From positions 25,635,545-25,699,544 of the forward strand of contig NC_133108.1 of the NCBI RefSeq assembly GCF_022965805.1: a DNA stretch of 64,000 bases, read 5' to 3'. Shown here piece by piece: positions 31,680 through 45,176 of the stretch. The notes beneath the pieces were generated by a model. It was not told where the DNA came from and searched no databases. It saw nothing but the letters and a program-made list of their open reading frames with translations. The translations under genes and the position numbers were made by a program. The stretch is from Primulina eburnea. Lineage: Eukaryota; Streptophyta; Magnoliopsida; Lamiales; Gesneriaceae. The stretch's first letter is position 1. Each line of letters opens with the position of its first letter.

Positions 31680-34013
31680 TCAACTGAATAGCTCGGGATG
31701 CCTCTGTCTCATCTCAGACTCTTTTTCCCATGTTGCTTCCTCGATGCCGTGACGACTCCATTGAACCTTCACAAGCGGAATGGTCTTGGTTCTGAGTTGT
31801 TTCTCTTTCTGATCAAGAATCTGTATCGGTCTTTCTGTATAGCTCAAGGTCTGATCTAACTCGGCTTCATCAGGCTGAATGACATGGGAATCATCTGGCA
31901 TGTATCTGCGCAACATCGATACATGAAAAACGTCATGTATATCAGACAATGAAGGAGGAAGAGCAAGTCTGTAAGCTCGATCGCCAATCTTCTCAAGAAT
32001 CTCATACGGACCGACGTATCTAGGAGACAACTTTCCTCGCTTGCCAAATCTTACAACGCCTCTGAAAGGTGAAATCTTCAAAAATACTCTGTCTCCCTGC
32101 TCAAATACCAACGGTCTGCGTCTGACATTGGCGTACTTCGCTTGCCTATCCTGTGCCGTCTTCATTCGCTTCTGAATGATCTTCACTTTCTCGGTCATCT
32201 CACGAATCATATCAGGCCCCAACTCTTGTACCTCAGAGATATCATCCCAGTGCAACGGAGATCTGCATTTCTTTCCGTATAAAGCTTCGAACGGTGCCAT
32301 CTCAATGCTAGTCTGATAGCTGTTGTTGTATGAAAACTCACACAACAACAATGAATCTTGCCAACTAGTATCAAAGTCTAGTACTACAGCTCTCAGCATG
32401 TCCTCTAAAGTCTGGATAGTCCGCTCTGACTGTCCGTCCGTCTGAGGATGATAAGCAGTGCTCAGGTGTAAAGTCGTACCCAAAGCCTGCTGCAGGCTGT
32501 GCCAAAAGTGAGAAGTGAATCGTGGATCCCGATCTGATACGATCGACTTCGGCACACCGTGTAATCTGACGACCTCTCTGACATACAACTCTGCCATCTG
32601 ATCGTGTCGGTAGGTCATTTTGTACGGAATAAAGCACGCTGATTTGGTCAGTCTGTCTATCACCACCCAAATCGCGTCACAGCCCCGCGAAGATCGAGGT
32701 AACTTTGTCACGAAGTCCATGGAAATGTGGTCCCATTTCCATTCAGGAACAGACAAACTCTGAAGTAAACCTCCGGGCTTCTTCCTCTTTGCCTTCACCT
32801 GCTGGCAATTCAGGCACTTAGACACAAATTCTGCAATGTCTGTCTTCATCTGCTTCCACCAGAATTGTGTCTTCAAGTCGTTATACATCTTCCTGCCACC
32901 AGGATGAATGCTGAACCGACTACAGTGTGCCTCCGACATGATCTGTCGTCTCAAATCTGAAATCTCTGGCACTACTAAGCGGTTATTCACATACAGAACA
33001 GAATCTCTAACCTGATACTCTGATATATGACCAGCTCTGACCATATCCATCGATCTCTGAATGCCTGGATCAGTTCTTTGCGCTTCTTTGATCCTCAAAA
33101 TCAGATGTGGCTCAATCTGAATCGCATCAAGTCGCAACGGTCTACTCTCTGTATCAAATGTCAATCCAGACAAGCAACAATCTTCTACTAAACTCGATAC
33201 ACCTACAGTCGACAAGGAAAGAGCACATACCTTTCGACTCAAGGCGTCTGCCGCTGCATTCGATTTTCCTGGATGGTATTTGATCTCGCAATCAAAATCT
33301 TTCAGCAGATCAAGCCATCGTCGCTGCCTCATGTTCAACTCTGACTGAGAAAAGAGATACTTCAAGCTCTTATGATCGGAATAGATCTCAAATTTCTCGC
33401 CATACAGATAATGACGTCAGATCTTCAAAGCAAAGACAATCGCCGCCAATTCAAGATCATGAATTGGGTAACGAGTCTCGTGTGGCTTCAGCTGTCTAGA
33501 GGCGTACGCTATCACGTGCCCTCGCTGCATAAGAACACATCCAAGCCCCCTGTGAGATGCATCACAATATACAACGAACTCACCTGTACCTGAAGGAATC
33601 GTCAAGACAGGCGCAATAGTCAGCCTCTTCTTCAGCTCTACAAAACTGGCTTCACAATCTTCGGACCACACAAATGGCATATTCTTCTGTGTCAACTGGG
33701 TGATAGGCTTCGCTATACTGGAGAGATCTCGGATAAAACGACGATAATATCCGGCTAGACCCATGAAACTGCGTATCTCAGGCACAGAAGTCGGTCTCGG
33801 CCAACTGATCACAGCCTCAACTTTACTCGGATCTACAGCAATACCATCTCCAGATATAATATTCCCCAAGAAGACAACCTGTCGCAACCAGAATTCACAC
33901 TTGGACTGTTTGGCATACAACTGCTCTTTTCTTAAAGTCTTCAATACGATCCTCAGATGATCTGCATGCTCAGTCAAACTCTTCGAATACACCAAAATAT
34001 CATCGATAAACAC
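31680..34013 (-). pseudogene. E unit 1 pol: RT end, RNase H, integrase, chromodomain-like tail (one nonsense)
   Basis: Same 777-codon frame as unit 2 (38369-40702) but with TGA at 33417-33419 in place of the Trp of KIWRHYLYG, a single G-to-A change on the coding strand. FIDDILVYS (RT motif C), RNase H motifs ([20 protein letters not shown]), the integrase zinc motif, catalytic residues and C-terminal [11 protein letters not shown] are otherwise intact. It is separated from the upstream gag-protease-RT frame by the frameshift described there. Confidence 0.9.
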
Positions 34014-34027
34014 AATTACAAACTCAT

Positions 34028-36199
34028 CTAAATATCTCTGAAAATGCGGTTCATCAAACTCATAAACACCGCAGGTGCATTCGTCAAACCGAAAGGCATA
34101 ACAATAAACTCGTAATGCCCATACCTGGTTCGGAATGCAGTCTTCGGAATATCAACGTCTCTAACTCGGAGCTGATGATACCCTGATCTCAAATCAATCT
34201 TCGAGTATACAGAAGATCCCTGTAACTGGTCAAACAAATCGTCGATGCGCGGTAAAGGATACCTGTTCTTCACTGTTGCCTTGTTCAAATGCCTATAATC
34301 AATACACAGTCGCATCGAACCATCTTTCTTTCTAACGAAAAGCACCGGAGCACCCCAAGGTGATACACTGGGTCTGATATATCCCTTGGACAAAAGATCT
34401 TCCAACTGTGCTTTCAACTCTTTCAGCTCTATCGGTGCCATCCTATACGGAGCTCTCGAGATAGGAACACTGCCTGGCACAAGATCAATGCTGAAATCAA
34501 CCTCTCGAACTGGAGGCAACCCTGGAATCTCGTCAGGAAAAACATCTGCAAACTCGCAAACCACTGGCAGATCTGCCAATGCTGGGCTCGACTTCAGTAG
34601 ATCTACTGAATATACGAGAAAGCCCTCTGCTCCTCTCTGAAGCAATCTACTCATAGTCAGAGCAGATACTAAGGGAATCCGAGATCTGGAACCCTTTCCG
34701 TAGAATTTCCACTCATCTGTCATCTCGGATCTGAATCTGACAATTTTGTGGAAACAATCTACAGTGGCCCTGTACTTGGTTAACATATCTATGCCAACTA
34801 TACAATCAAAATCAGCTAAACCAAGTACTACACAATCAAGATCGATCTCATGCCCTTCAAACTGAATCATACAGTGTCTAACAGTAGTCACATATATCAA
34901 ACCACTTCCTAACGGAGAAGCTATAGACACTACCGTAGACATCGACTCAACAGGCAATGAATGTCTCAATGCAAAATGTTCAGATATGAATGTATGAGAT
35001 GCACCTGTGTCTATCAACACATATGCAGGATAACCGCAAAGAAAACAGCTACCTGCAATGACGTCATCTGGTGCCTCCTGCGCTTGCTCCTCTGTCAGGG
35101 CAAAAACACGTGCCTGCTGTCTGGGAGACTGACTCACCGTCTGACTACCTCCTGGTCTCTGCTGGGTCTGTGTGGAGGGTGGCTGGAAGGAGTGTACAGA
35201 AGATGCCTGTCTCTCCATCTGTGGCGCTGGTGCTGATGATCCTGTGCTCTGGAATCGTTGTGCACCTCTCTGGGGACAAACTCTAGCGAAGTGTCCCTGT
35301 TGCCTACAGATGTTGCAGCGTCCCAGAACTCCTTTACACTGCTCCGTGGTATGTCGCCCTCCGCACGAACCACAGTATGCGCCACTATAATCTGACCCCT
35401 GACCTCTCTGTCGAGATCCACTCGAACTCGATGAACTACTCCCAGATTTCTTAAACTGTTTGCCTTTAGCCTTCAGAAATTCCTTCTTGCCACTACCACT
35501 AGCTCCGCTGTCAAAACGAGGAGGAGGTGGTGGAGACTGTACGGTAGTAGGCTGTGGCGGTCTCTGCCCCTGAACACCGTAGGAAGCCCCTCGCTGCCTG
35601 ATCAAGCCAGCCTCTGCTCCCTTCGCTCGGTTCAGTGCCTCTGAAAAAGTACTAGGCCGGCCCGTGTTCACCAAGGTAAAGACATCGGGGTTCAGCCCGT
35701 TGATGAACTGATCGGCCACTGCCTCGTCGTTCCCGGCCACATGCGGTGCAAATCGAAGCAACGCAGAAAATTTAGCAACATACTCCTCGATGTTCCACTG
35801 TCCCTGCCTCAGATTCGCAAATTCAGCTCCTTTATCTTTTCGGTAGGAAACGGGGAAGAAGCGCTGATAAAACTCATCTTTGAAGACTTTCCATGTAATA
35901 TCAATGCCTCGGTGCTCCAAGGCTCTCTTCGTAGTCAACCACCAGCTCTTTGCAACCTCTTGCATCTGATGCCCTATCATTTTCACACGTCGCTCATCAG
36001 TATATGCCAAAGACTCAAACAACATCTCGATATCATCAAGCCAGCTCTCGCACTCTACTGCACTCTCTGTGCCCTTCAGGGTAGGCGGATGGAAAGACTG
36101 AAATCTCTTCAATAAGGTCTCCATCGGCGTAGCGGTAACATCCATCTGTGCACCTGATGTGCTACCCTGCTCTGGCTGTAGTATACGTCTAGGCGGCAT
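34028..36199 (-). CDS. E unit 1 gag-protease-RT (truncated by frameshift in RT)
   Basis: 723 codons from ATG 36199 ([11 protein letters not shown]), chosen because relatives start at the same MPP. The frame is open 39 codons further up, but that part lies in the leader. Order: Gag core about 25-200 ([22 protein letters not shown]); Ser/Gly/Lys-rich linker 230-265; Cys/His motifs [13 protein letters not shown] (276-288) and [14 protein letters not shown] (295-308); protease with [13 protein letters not shown] (DTG 397-399); RT from about 575 with [28 protein letters not shown] (Asp 669) and [12 protein letters not shown]. It ends at NRIFRDI: a one-base loss relative to element I (MFQKYLDD) shifts the frame just before motif C. 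Unit 2 has the same loss. Confidence 0.92.
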   Translation of the reverse strand: MPPRRILQPEQGSTSGAQMDVTATPMETLLKRFQSFHPPTLKGTESAVECESWLDDIEMLFESLAYTDERRVKMIGHQMQEVAKSWWLTTKRALEHRGIDITWKVFKDEFYQRFFPVSYRKDKGAEFANLRQGQWNIEEYVAKFSALLRFAPHVAGNDEAVADQFINGLNPDVFTLVNTGRPSTFSEALNRAKGAEAGLIRQRGASYGVQGQRPPQPTTVQSPPPPPRFDSGASGSGKKEFLKAKGKQFKKSGSSSSSSSGSRQRGQGSDYSGAYCGSCGGRHTTEQCKGVLGRCNICRQQGHFARVCPQRGAQRFQSTGSSAPAPQMERQASSVHSFQPPSTQTQQRPGGSQTVSQSPRQQARVFALTEEQAQEAPDDVIAGSCFLCGYPAYVLIDTGASHTFISEHFALRHSLPVESMSTVVSIASPLGSGLIYVTTVRHCMIQFEGHEIDLDCVVLGLADFDCIVGIDMLTKYRATVDCFHKIVRFRSEMTDEWKFYGKGSRSRIPLVSALTMSRLLQRGAEGFLVYSVDLLKSSPALADLPVVCEFADVFPDEIPGLPPVREVDFSIDLVPGSVPISRAPYRMAPIELKELKAQLEDLLSKGYIRPSVSPWGAPVLFVRKKDGSMRLCIDYRHLNKATVKNRYPLPRIDDLFDQLQGSSVYSKIDLRSGYHQLRVRDVDIPKTAFRTRYGHYEFIVMPFGLTNAPAVFMSLMNRIFRDI

Positions 36200-36439
36200 A
36201 AATCTGATTATCAAATTGATTAGTATACAATCAATATCATCTGTCTCAGCCCTCCTCTGATCATAGACTCTGATCGAGAATCGGTTCTGATTCAGGCTTG
36301 AAATGCTGTAAATCAATTCAGATAATACAACACAACATATAATAGGGAAATCAATAAATCATGCTAACATCTCAAAAGCAAGGAAGATGACTCGATCTAC
36401 CCCGCTCATTCTATTCTATCTCAGTCTACAGAACCTACT

Positions 36440-36451
36440 GCTCTGATACCA
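36440..36451 (-). other. Primer binding site, E unit 1
   Basis: Minus strand TGGTATCAGAGC beside LTR 2, which serves as the 5' LTR of unit 1. Confidence 0.92.
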
Positions 36452-36456
36452 CCTGT

Positions 36457-38267
36457 TGTGGGGACCCGGGCTCTAACTCAATTCTTTTGGGATTTAATTG
36501 GATCTTTGTTCGAAAATGTGGGTCAAAAATTTGCTTTTAACATTAATTCAAATGTATAGTCAAAGCATAACATTGTCTTTATAAGAAATAACAACATAAT
36601 ATACATACATGTCTGTCTAGTACAACCATACACTAGTGTTTACATACCAACTACAAACATTGGTGATACAAGTCTAAATAGAAACCACTAGAAATCTTCC
36701 ATGCCCGAGATCTCCACCCTATCATCAACCTCTCATCTAGATCGTGACCCAGATCCTGCCCCACCTGTTGCCATGCACACATACAGACACGACAACAGCC
36801 GGATAACTCCGGTGAGAACATATCCCAGTATAAAACATGAATGCATGCAATGTAATAATCATATACAAATGCATAGCATATATCAAATAACATGAATGTA
36901 AATCTAAACATGTAGAAGAATACAAATCTGTATTCACATTTAAATCTTGACTCGACTCTTTTCTAATCTAGGGATCCCGTATGAATAAGACGGTCTGTCA
37001 CCTACCCAACCACTCGGGGCAACGGTACGTCTTATTCCTAGACTTCGGTCAACTCTGTATCGAGGGTCTGCACATATAGCAAATCTGCTCCTATGCGTCG
37101 ATACACCGAAACGTCTAGTTTTGGCAAGTCTGCCAATATCTCCTATCTCAGGACTCGAATATAAATCAATAAACAAGGCATTACATAATCAAATGTAATA
37201 ACAATCTAGTATGTGATTTAGGGAAACCCGTATCAAGTCTGAATCGAGTTGTGCCATCCCGTGACCACATGAATTATACATTTCTTGTCGCACTGTCTGT
37301 GTCGAGATCTTGAAGTCGTAATGTCACTCTGTCAAGACTAATCTGAAATGACAATGTGTAGACACGTTCTATCAAAATACATCTCACTCAACTCAATGCA
37401 TAAATCTGTAATTGATTTCAATACAATTCAACAGCGTAACGGCGTAGTCCTTCGATACCAGTAACTCCATCTCAACATACTAGTCCCAAATCAACTCCCA
37501 ATATCATCAAAACATTAATACATACACTGAAATCTGCATAAACAACTCATAATATATGCTGGAAATCGAAACAATAGTATACTATGTCCGAAATTCGATC
37601 TGATAACGAATATAGCACACTCAACATATCCAGAACACATATTCACAACGAAATCATAATTTCCCCAATATCTACAATCTGAATCATGCTGAAAAATGAG
37701 ATATACTTACATCCTTAAATAGCCCTTGGTGTAAGGAACAATAATCTCAACTCGGTTTTTAATTTGGATGTGTAAATCTTGCACAATATGATTTCTAATC
37801 TATGAAGAAGCTTGAAGAATTCTTGGAGGAGGCTCTCGGTTCTGCTGATGGGAAATGAAGAGATGAAGTGTCATTTCAAGTTTATATATCACATGCCATG
37901 TGTCAATACGAAATTCAAAGGTGGCACTTTCGCATGCAAACCGCGGGTGCGGTGTCTCAAGAGCGCGGGTGCGCTAGGCTCACGGCAAATTCATTTTAAA
38001 GTGCAGTGCTAAGACCGCGGGTGCGGTCCCTGCATGACCGCGGGTGCGGTCTCACCACCACGGGTGAGGTCCTGTTAGCACCGCGGGTGCGGTGTCGCTT
38101 CGCACAAATTCACCAATTTCTTCTCAATGCACCGCGGGTGCTGTATCTCTAACACCGCGGGTGCGGTATGGCTTCGGTCATTCCTTCAAAATTCTCATTT
38201 AAATGTCATGCATTCTTACGGCTTCAAGTCTAGCATCAATAACAACCGACAATTCTCGAGCCTTACA
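36457..38267 (-). repeat. Array E LTR 2 (shared by units 1 and 2)
   Basis: 1811 bp. It is the 5' LTR of unit 1 and the 3' LTR of unit 2. Palindrome array 37940-38167; near 38058 one unit has decayed to ACCACGGGTGAGGT, a change also seen in LTR 3 but not in LTR 1. Confidence 0.9.
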
Positions 38268-38282
38268 TTTCTCCCCCTCTTA
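38268..38282 (-). other. Polypurine tract, E unit 2
   Basis: Minus strand TAAGAGGGGGAGAAA next to LTR 2. Confidence 0.87.
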
Positions 38283-38368
38283 GATCGGAGTTCGTCCTCG
38301 AACTCGTAAATCAGTAATCATGCAAGTATATACAAAAGTAGTAAAATCAAACTAACAAAATACTTACA

Positions 38369-40702
38369 TCAACTGAATAGCTCGGGATGCCTCTGTCTCA
38401 TCTCAGACTCTTTTTCCCATGTTGCTTCCTCGATGCCGTGACGACTCCATTGAACCTTCACAAGCGGAATGGTCTTGGTTCTGAGTTGTTTCTCTTTCTG
38501 ATCAAGAATCTGTATCGGTCTTTCTTTATAGCTCAAGGTCTGATCTAACTCGGCTTCATCAGGCTGAATGACATGGGAATCATCTGGCATGTATCTGCGC
38601 AACATCGATACATGAAAAACGTCATGTATATCAGACAATGAAGGAGGAAGAGCAAGTCTGTAAGCTCGATCGCCAATCTTCTCAAGAATCTCATACGGAC
38701 CGACGTATCTAGGAGACAACTTTCCTCGCTTGCCATATCTTATAACGCCTCTGAAAGGTGAAATCTTCAAAAATACTCTGTCTCCCTGCTCAAATACCAA
38801 CGGTCTGCGTCTGACATTGGCGTACTTCGCTTGCCTATCCTGTGCCGTCTTCATTCGCTTCTGAATGATCTTCACTTTCTCGGTCATCTCACGAATCATA
38901 TCAGGCCCCAACTCTTGTACCTCAGAGATATCATCCCAGTGCAACGGAGATCTGCATTTCTTTCCGTATAAAGCTTCGAACGGTGCCATCTCAATGCTAG
39001 TCTGATAGCTGTTGTTGTATGAAAACTCACACAACGACAATGAATCTTGCCAACTAGTATCAAAGTCTAGTACGACAGCTCTCAGCATGTCCTCTAAAGT
39101 CTGGATAGTCCGCTCTGACTGTCCGTCCGTCTGAGGATGATAAGCAGTGCTCAGGTGTAAAGTCATACCCAAAGCCTGCTGCAGGCTGTGCCAAAAGTGA
39201 GAAGTGAATCGTGGATCCCGATCTGATACGATCGACTTCGGCACACCGTGTAATCTGACGACCTCTCTGACATACAACTCTGCCATCTGATCGTGTCGGT
39301 AGGTCATTTTGTACGGAATAAAGCACGCTGATTTGGTCAGTCTGTCTATCACCACCCAAATCGCGTCACAGCCCCGCGAAGATCGAGGTAACTTTGTCAC
39401 GAAGTCCATGGAAATGTGGTCCCATTTCCATTCAGGAACAGACAAACTCTGAAGTAAACCTCCGGGCTTCTTCCTCTCTGCCTTCACCTGCTGGCAATTC
39501 AGGCACTTAGACACAAATTCTGCAATGTCTGTCTTCATCTGCTTCCACCAGAATTGTGTCTTCAAGTCGTTATACATCTTCCTGCCACCAGGATGAATGC
39601 TGAACCGACTACAGTGTGCCTCCGACATGATCTGTCGTCTCAAATCTGAAATCTCTGGCATTACTAAGCGGTTATTCACATACAGAACAGAATCTCTAAC
39701 CTGATACTCTGATATATGACCAGCTCTGACCATATCCATCGATCTCTGAATGCCTGGATCAGTTCTTTGCGCTTCTTTGATCCTCAAAATCAGATCTGGC
39801 TCAATCTGAATCGCATCAAGTCGCAACGGTCTACTCTCTGTATCAAATGTCAATCCAGACAAGCAACAATCTTCTACTAAACTCGATACACCTACAGTCG
39901 ACAAGGAAAGAGCACATACCTTTCGACTCAAGGCGTCTGCCGCTGCATTCGATTTTCCTGGATGGTATTTGATCTCGCAATCAAAATCTTTCAGCAGATC
40001 AAGCCATCGTCGCTGCCTCATGTTCAACTCTGACTGAGAAAAGAGATACTTCAAGCTCTTATGATCGGAATAGATCTCAAATTTCTCGCCATACAGATAA
40101 TGACGCCAGATCTTCAAAGCAAAGACAATCGCCGCCAATTCAAGATCATGAATTGGGTAACGAGTCTCGTGTGGCTTCAGCTGTCTAGAGGCGTACGCTA
40201 TCACGTGCCCTCGCTGCATAAGAACACATCCAAGCCCCCTGTGAGATGCATCACAATATACAACGAACTCACCTGTACCTGAAGGAATCGTCAAGACAGG
40301 CGCACTAGTCAGCCTCTTCTTCAGCTCTATAAAACTGGCTTCACAATCTTCGGACCACACAAATGGCATATTCTTCTGTGTCAACTGGGTGATAGGCTTC
40401 GCTATACTGGAGAGATCTCGGATAAAACGACGATAATATCCGGCTAGACCCATGAAACTGCGTATCTCAGGCACAGAAGTCGGTCTCGGCCAACTGATCA
40501 CAGCCTCAAATTTACTCGGATCTACAGCAATACCATCTCCAGATATAATATTCCCCAAGAAGACAACCTGTCGCAACCAGAATTCACACTTGGACAGTTT
40601 GGCATACAACTGCTCTTTTCTTAAAGTCTTCAATACGATCCTCAGATGATCTGCATGCTCAGTCAAACTCTTCGAATACACCAAAATATCATCGATAAAC
40701 AC
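38369..40702 (-). CDS. E unit 2 pol: RT end, RNase H, integrase, chromodomain-like tail
   Basis: The longest undamaged pol frame here, 777 codons. Residues 2-5 FIDD are RT motif C, so the ATG at 40702 is internal to the original polyprotein, not a natural start. RNase H: Asp151 (YCDASHRG), Glu188 (DLELA), Asp213 (YSDHKSL), Asp257 (ADALSR). Integrase zinc domain: His363, His370, Cys400, Cys403. Catalytic triad: Asp453 ([10 protein letters not shown]), Asp494 (VSDRDPRF), Glu530 (DGQSERTIQ), with the classic 35-residue spacing. Then [16 protein letters not shown] and a chromodomain-like C-terminus (728-777). The upstream part is one base out of frame, so it would be made only with a frameshift; it could still act as an ancestor of trans-acting sources. 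Confidence 0.92.
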   Translation of the reverse strand: MFIDDILVYSKSLTEHADHLRIVLKTLRKEQLYAKLSKCEFWLRQVVFLGNIISGDGIAVDPSKFEAVISWPRPTSVPEIRSFMGLAGYYRRFIRDLSSIAKPITQLTQKNMPFVWSEDCEASFIELKKRLTSAPVLTIPSGTGEFVVYCDASHRGLGCVLMQRGHVIAYASRQLKPHETRYPIHDLELAAIVFALKIWRHYLYGEKFEIYSDHKSLKYLFSQSELNMRQRRWLDLLKDFDCEIKYHPGKSNAAADALSRKVCALSLSTVGVSSLVEDCCLSGLTFDTESRPLRLDAIQIEPDLILRIKEAQRTDPGIQRSMDMVRAGHISEYQVRDSVLYVNNRLVMPEISDLRRQIMSEAHCSRFSIHPGGRKMYNDLKTQFWWKQMKTDIAEFVSKCLNCQQVKAERKKPGGLLQSLSVPEWKWDHISMDFVTKLPRSSRGCDAIWVVIDRLTKSACFIPYKMTYRHDQMAELYVREVVRLHGVPKSIVSDRDPRFTSHFWHSLQQALGMTLHLSTAYHPQTDGQSERTIQTLEDMLRAVVLDFDTSWQDSLSLCEFSYNNSYQTSIEMAPFEALYGKKCRSPLHWDDISEVQELGPDMIREMTEKVKIIQKRMKTAQDRQAKYANVRRRPLVFEQGDRVFLKISPFRGVIRYGKRGKLSPRYVGPYEILEKIGDRAYRLALPPSLSDIHDVFHVSMLRRYMPDDSHVIQPDEAELDQTLSYKERPIQILDQKEKQLRTKTIPLVKVQWSRHGIEEATWEKESEMRQRHPELFS

Positions 40703-40716
40703 AATTACAAACTCAT

Positions 40717-42888
40717 CTAAATATCTCTGAAAATGCGGTTCATCAAACTCATAAACACCGCAGGTGCATTCGTCAAACCGAAAGGCATAACAATAAACTC
40801 GTAATGCCCATACCTGGTTCGGAATGCAGTCTTCGGAATATCAACGTCTCTAACTCGGAGCTGATGATACCCTGATCTCAAATCAATCTTCGAGTATACA
40901 GAAGATCCCTGTAACTGTTCAAACAAATCGTCGATGCGCGGTAAAGGATACCTGTTCTTCACTGTTGCCTTGTTCAACTGCCTATAATCAATACACAGTC
41001 GCATCGAACCATCTTTCTTTCTAACGAAAAGCACCGGAGCACCCCAAGGTGATACACTGGGTCTGATATATCCCTTGGACAAAAGATCTTCCAACTGTGC
41101 TTTCAACTCTTTCAGCTCTATCGGTGCCATCCTATACGGAGCTCTCGAGATAGGAACACTGCCTGGCACAAGATCAATGCTGAAATCAACCTCTCGAACT
41201 GGAGGCAACCCTAGAATCTCGTCAGGAAAAACATCTGCAAACTCGCAAACCACTGGCAGATCTGCCAATGCTGGGCTCGACTTCAGTAGATCTACTGAAT
41301 ATACGAGAAAGCCCTCTGCTCCTCTCTGAAGCAATCTACTCATAGTCAGAGCAGATACTAAGGGAATCCGAGATCTGGAACCCTTTCCGTAGAATTTCCA
41401 CTCATCTGTCATCTCGGATCTGAATCTGACAATTTTGTGGAAATAATCTACAGTGGCCCTGTACTTGGTTAACATATCTATGCCAACTATACAATCAAAA
41501 TCAGCTAAACCAAGTACTACACAATCAAGATCGATCTCATGCCCTTCAAACTGAATCATACAATGTCTAACAGTAGTCACAGATATCAAACCACTTCCTA
41601 ACGGAGAAGCTATAGACACTACCATAGACATCGACTCAACAGGCAATGAATGTCTCAATGCAAAATGTTCAGATATGAATGTATGAGATGCACCTGTGTC
41701 TATCAACACATATGCAGGATAACCGCAAAGAAAACAGCTACCTGCAATGACGTCATCTGGTGCCTCCTGCGCTTGCTCCTCTGTCAGGGCAAAAACACGT
41801 GCCTGCTGTCTGGGAGACTGACTCACCGTCTGACTACCTCCTGGTCTCTGCTGGGTCTGTGTGGAGGGTGGCTGGAAGGAGTGTACAGAAGATGCCTGTC
41901 TCTCCATCTGTGGCGCTGGTGCTGATGATCCTGTGCTCTGGAATCGTTGTGCACCTCTCTGGGGACAAACTCTAGCGAAGTGTCCCTGTTGCCTACAGAT
42001 GTTGCAGCGTCCCAGAACTCCTTTACACTGCTCCGTGGTATGTCGCCCTCCGCACGAACCACAGTATGCGCCACTATAATCTGACCCCTGACCTCTCTGT
42101 CGAGATCCACTCGAACTCGATGAACTACTCCCAGATTTCTTAAACTGTTTGCCTTTAGCCTTCAGAAATTCCTTCTTGCCACTACCACTAGCTCCGCTGT
42201 CAAAACGAGGAGGAGGTGGTGGAGACTGTACGGTAGTAGGCTGTGGCGGTCTCTGCCCCTGAACACCGTAGGAAGCCCCTCGCTGCCTGATCAAGCCAGC
42301 CTCTGCTCCCTTCGCTCGGTTCAGTGCCTCTGAAAAAGTACTAGGCCGGCCCGTGTTCACCAAGGTAAAGACATCGGGGTTCAGCCCGTTGATGAACTGA
42401 TCGGCCACTGCCTCGTCGTTCCCGGCCACATGCGGTGCAAATCGAAGCAACGCAGAAAATTTAGCAACATACTCCTCGATGTTCCACTGTCCCTGCCTCA
42501 GATTCGCAAATTCAGCTCCTTTATCTTTTCGGTAGGAAACGGGGAAGAAGCGCTGATAAAACTCATCTTTGAAGACTTTCCATGTAATATCAATGCCTCG
42601 GTGCTCCAAGGCTCTCTTCGTAGTCAACCACCAGCTCTTTGCAACCTCTTGCATCTGATGCCCTATCAGTTTCACACGTCGCTCATCAGTATATGCCAAA
42701 GACTCAAACAACATCTCGATATCATCAAGCCAGCTCTCGCACTCTACTGCACTCTCTGTGCCCTTCAGGGTAGGCGGATGGAAAGACTGAAATCTCTTCA
42801 ATAAGGTCTCCATCGGCGTAGCGGTAACATCCATCTGTGCACCTGATGTGCTACCCTGCTCTGGCTGTGGTATACGTCTAGGCGGCAT
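40717..42888 (-). CDS. E unit 2 gag-protease-RT (truncated by the same frameshift)
   Basis: 723 codons from ATG 42888 ([11 protein letters not shown]), nearly identical to unit 1 with a handful of substitutions. Gag, both Cys/His motifs, the DTG protease and RT up to NRIFRDI are present, ending at the same one-base loss. The shared lesion shows the two units descend from one already-frameshifted copy. Confidence 0.92.
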   Translation of the reverse strand: MPPRRIPQPEQGSTSGAQMDVTATPMETLLKRFQSFHPPTLKGTESAVECESWLDDIEMLFESLAYTDERRVKLIGHQMQEVAKSWWLTTKRALEHRGIDITWKVFKDEFYQRFFPVSYRKDKGAEFANLRQGQWNIEEYVAKFSALLRFAPHVAGNDEAVADQFINGLNPDVFTLVNTGRPSTFSEALNRAKGAEAGLIRQRGASYGVQGQRPPQPTTVQSPPPPPRFDSGASGSGKKEFLKAKGKQFKKSGSSSSSSSGSRQRGQGSDYSGAYCGSCGGRHTTEQCKGVLGRCNICRQQGHFARVCPQRGAQRFQSTGSSAPAPQMERQASSVHSFQPPSTQTQQRPGGSQTVSQSPRQQARVFALTEEQAQEAPDDVIAGSCFLCGYPAYVLIDTGASHTFISEHFALRHSLPVESMSMVVSIASPLGSGLISVTTVRHCMIQFEGHEIDLDCVVLGLADFDCIVGIDMLTKYRATVDYFHKIVRFRSEMTDEWKFYGKGSRSRIPLVSALTMSRLLQRGAEGFLVYSVDLLKSSPALADLPVVCEFADVFPDEILGLPPVREVDFSIDLVPGSVPISRAPYRMAPIELKELKAQLEDLLSKGYIRPSVSPWGAPVLFVRKKDGSMRLCIDYRQLNKATVKNRYPLPRIDDLFEQLQGSSVYSKIDLRSGYHQLRVRDVDIPKTAFRTRYGHYEFIVMPFGLTNAPAVFMSLMNRIFRDI

Positions 42889-43128
42889 AAATCTGATTAT
42901 CAAATTGATTAGTATACAATCAATATCATCTGCCTCAGCCCTCCTCTGATCATAGACTCTGATCGAGAATCGGTTCTGATTCAGGCTTGAAATGCTGTAA
43001 ATCAATTCAGATAATACAACACAACATATAATAGGGAAATCAATAAATCATGCTAACATCTCAAAAGCAAGGAAGATGACTCGATCTACCCCGCTCATTC
43101 TATTCTATCTCAGTCTACAGAACCTACT

Positions 43129-43140
43129 GCTCTGATACCA
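43129..43140 (-). other. Primer binding site, E unit 2
   Basis: Minus strand TGGTATCAGAGC beside LTR 3. Confidence 0.92.
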
Positions 43141-43145
43141 CCTGT

Positions 43146-45073
43146 TGTGGGGACCCGGGCTCTAACTCAATTCTTTTGGGATTTAATTGGATCTTTGTTC
43201 GAAAATGTGGGTCAAAAATTTGCTTTTAACATTAATTCAAATGTATAGTCAAAGCATAACATTGTCTTTATAAGAAATAACAACATAATATACATACATG
43301 TCTGTCTAGTACAACCATACACTAGTGTTTACATACCAACTACAAACATTGGTGATACAAGTCTAAATAGAAACCACTAGAAATCTTCCATGCCCGAGAT
43401 CTCCACCCTATCATCAACCTCTCATCTAGCTCGTGACCCAGATCCTGCCCCACCTGTTGCCATGCACACATACAGACACGACAACAGCCGGATAACTCCG
43501 GTGAGAACATATCCCAGTATAAAACATGAATGCATGCAATGTAATAATCATATACAAATGCATAGCATATATCAAATAACATGAATGTAAATCTAAACAT
43601 GTAGAAGAATACAAATCTGTATTCACATTTAAATCTTGACTCGACTCTTTTCTAATCTAGGGATCCCGTATGAATAAGACGGTCTGTCACCTACCCAACC
43701 ACTCGGGGCAACGGTACGTCTTATTCCTAGACTTCGGTCAACTCTGTATCGAGGGTCTGCACATATAGCAAATCTGCTCCTATGCGTCGATACACCGAAA
43801 CGTCTAGTTTTGGCAAGTCTGCCAATATCTCCTATCTCAGGACTCGAATATAAATCAATAAACAAGGCATTACATAATCAAATGTAATAACAATCTAGTA
43901 TGTGATTTAGGGAAACCCGTATCAAGTCTGAATCGAGTTGTGCCATCCCGTGACCACATGAATTATACATTTCTTGTCGCACTGTCTGTGTCGAGATCTT
44001 GAAGTCGTAATGTCACTCTGTCAAGACTAATCTGAAATGACAATGTGTAGACACGTTCTATCAAAATACATCTCACTCAACTCAATGCATAAATCTGTAA
44101 TTGATTTCAATACAATTCAACAGCGTAACGGCGTAGTCCTTCGATACCAGTAACTCCATCTCAACATACTAGTCCCAAATCACTCCCAATATCATCAAAA
44201 CATTAATACATACACTGAAATTTGCATAAACAACTCATAATATATGCTGGAAATCGAAACAATAGTATACTATGTCCGAAATTCGATCTGATAACGAATA
44301 TAGCACACTCAACATATCCAGAACACATATTCACACGAAATCATAATTTCCCCCAATATCTACAATCTGAATCATGCTGAAAATGAGATATACTTACATC
44401 CTTAAATAGCCCTTGGTGTAAGGAACAATAATCTCAACTCGGTTTTTTTTAATTTGGGATGTGTAATCTTGCCAATCAATATGACCATTTCTAATCTATG
44501 AAGAAGTTGAAGAATTCTGGGAGGGAGGCTTCGGTTCTGCTGATGGGAACATGAAGAGACCCTGAAGTGTAATGTAAAGTTACCAATCAAATGTCCATGA
44601 GTACAATAAGAAGTCAAACGGTGTGCCGGCACTTCCTCGCCTATGCAAACCGCGGTGAGGTGTATCAAGACCCGCGTCCGGGTGGGCGATAGGCTCACCG
44701 GACAATTCATTTTAAAGTGCAGTGCTAAGACGCGCGGTTTGAGGGCCATGCATGACCGCGGTGTTGACTCCTGGTTACTCTACCACCACGGGTGAGGTCA
44801 CTGGTTAGCCACAACGCTAGGAGCGGATGGGGTCTGGCCCCCCCCCGCGTAGCCTTACGATATCAACCATTCACCCCAAGTTTCCCAGTATAAATGCCAA
44901 CGAGGGCGGCCCCTTTTCCCCCTCCCCCTCCCTCCTCACCGCGGGTGCTGTATCTCTAACACCGCGGGTGCGGTATGGCTTCGGCCATTCCTTCAAAATT
45001 CTCATTAAATGTCATGCATTCTTACGGCTTCAAGTCTAGCATCAATAACAACCGACAATTCTCGAGCCTTACA
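43146..45073 (-). repeat. Array E LTR 3 (contains a noisy stretch)
   Basis: Matches LTR 2 closely to about 44330. From about 44440 to 44940 it carries many one-to-several-base insertions and deletions and a C/G-rich junk stretch, which expand it to 1928 bp and blur the palindrome array. It is clean again to the LTR end. The pattern looks like uncorrected sequencing error. Confidence 0.82.
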
Positions 45074-45176
45074 TTTCTCCCCCTCTTAGATCGGAGTTTC
45101 GTCCTCGAACTCGTAAATCAGTAATCATGCAAGTATATACAAAAAGTAGTAAAATCAAACTAACAAAATACTTACA

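Noticed and set aside
35071..36115. Open frames opposite the E gag (for example 124 codons at 35741-36115)
   Set aside because: Antisense shadows of a clear gag-protease frame, with no independent support.
34028..40717. Programmed -1 frameshift between gag-RT and the rest of pol in E
   Set aside because: Such sites lie between gag and pol, not inside RT just before the catalytic box; no slippery heptamer was recognised; element I is in frame there.
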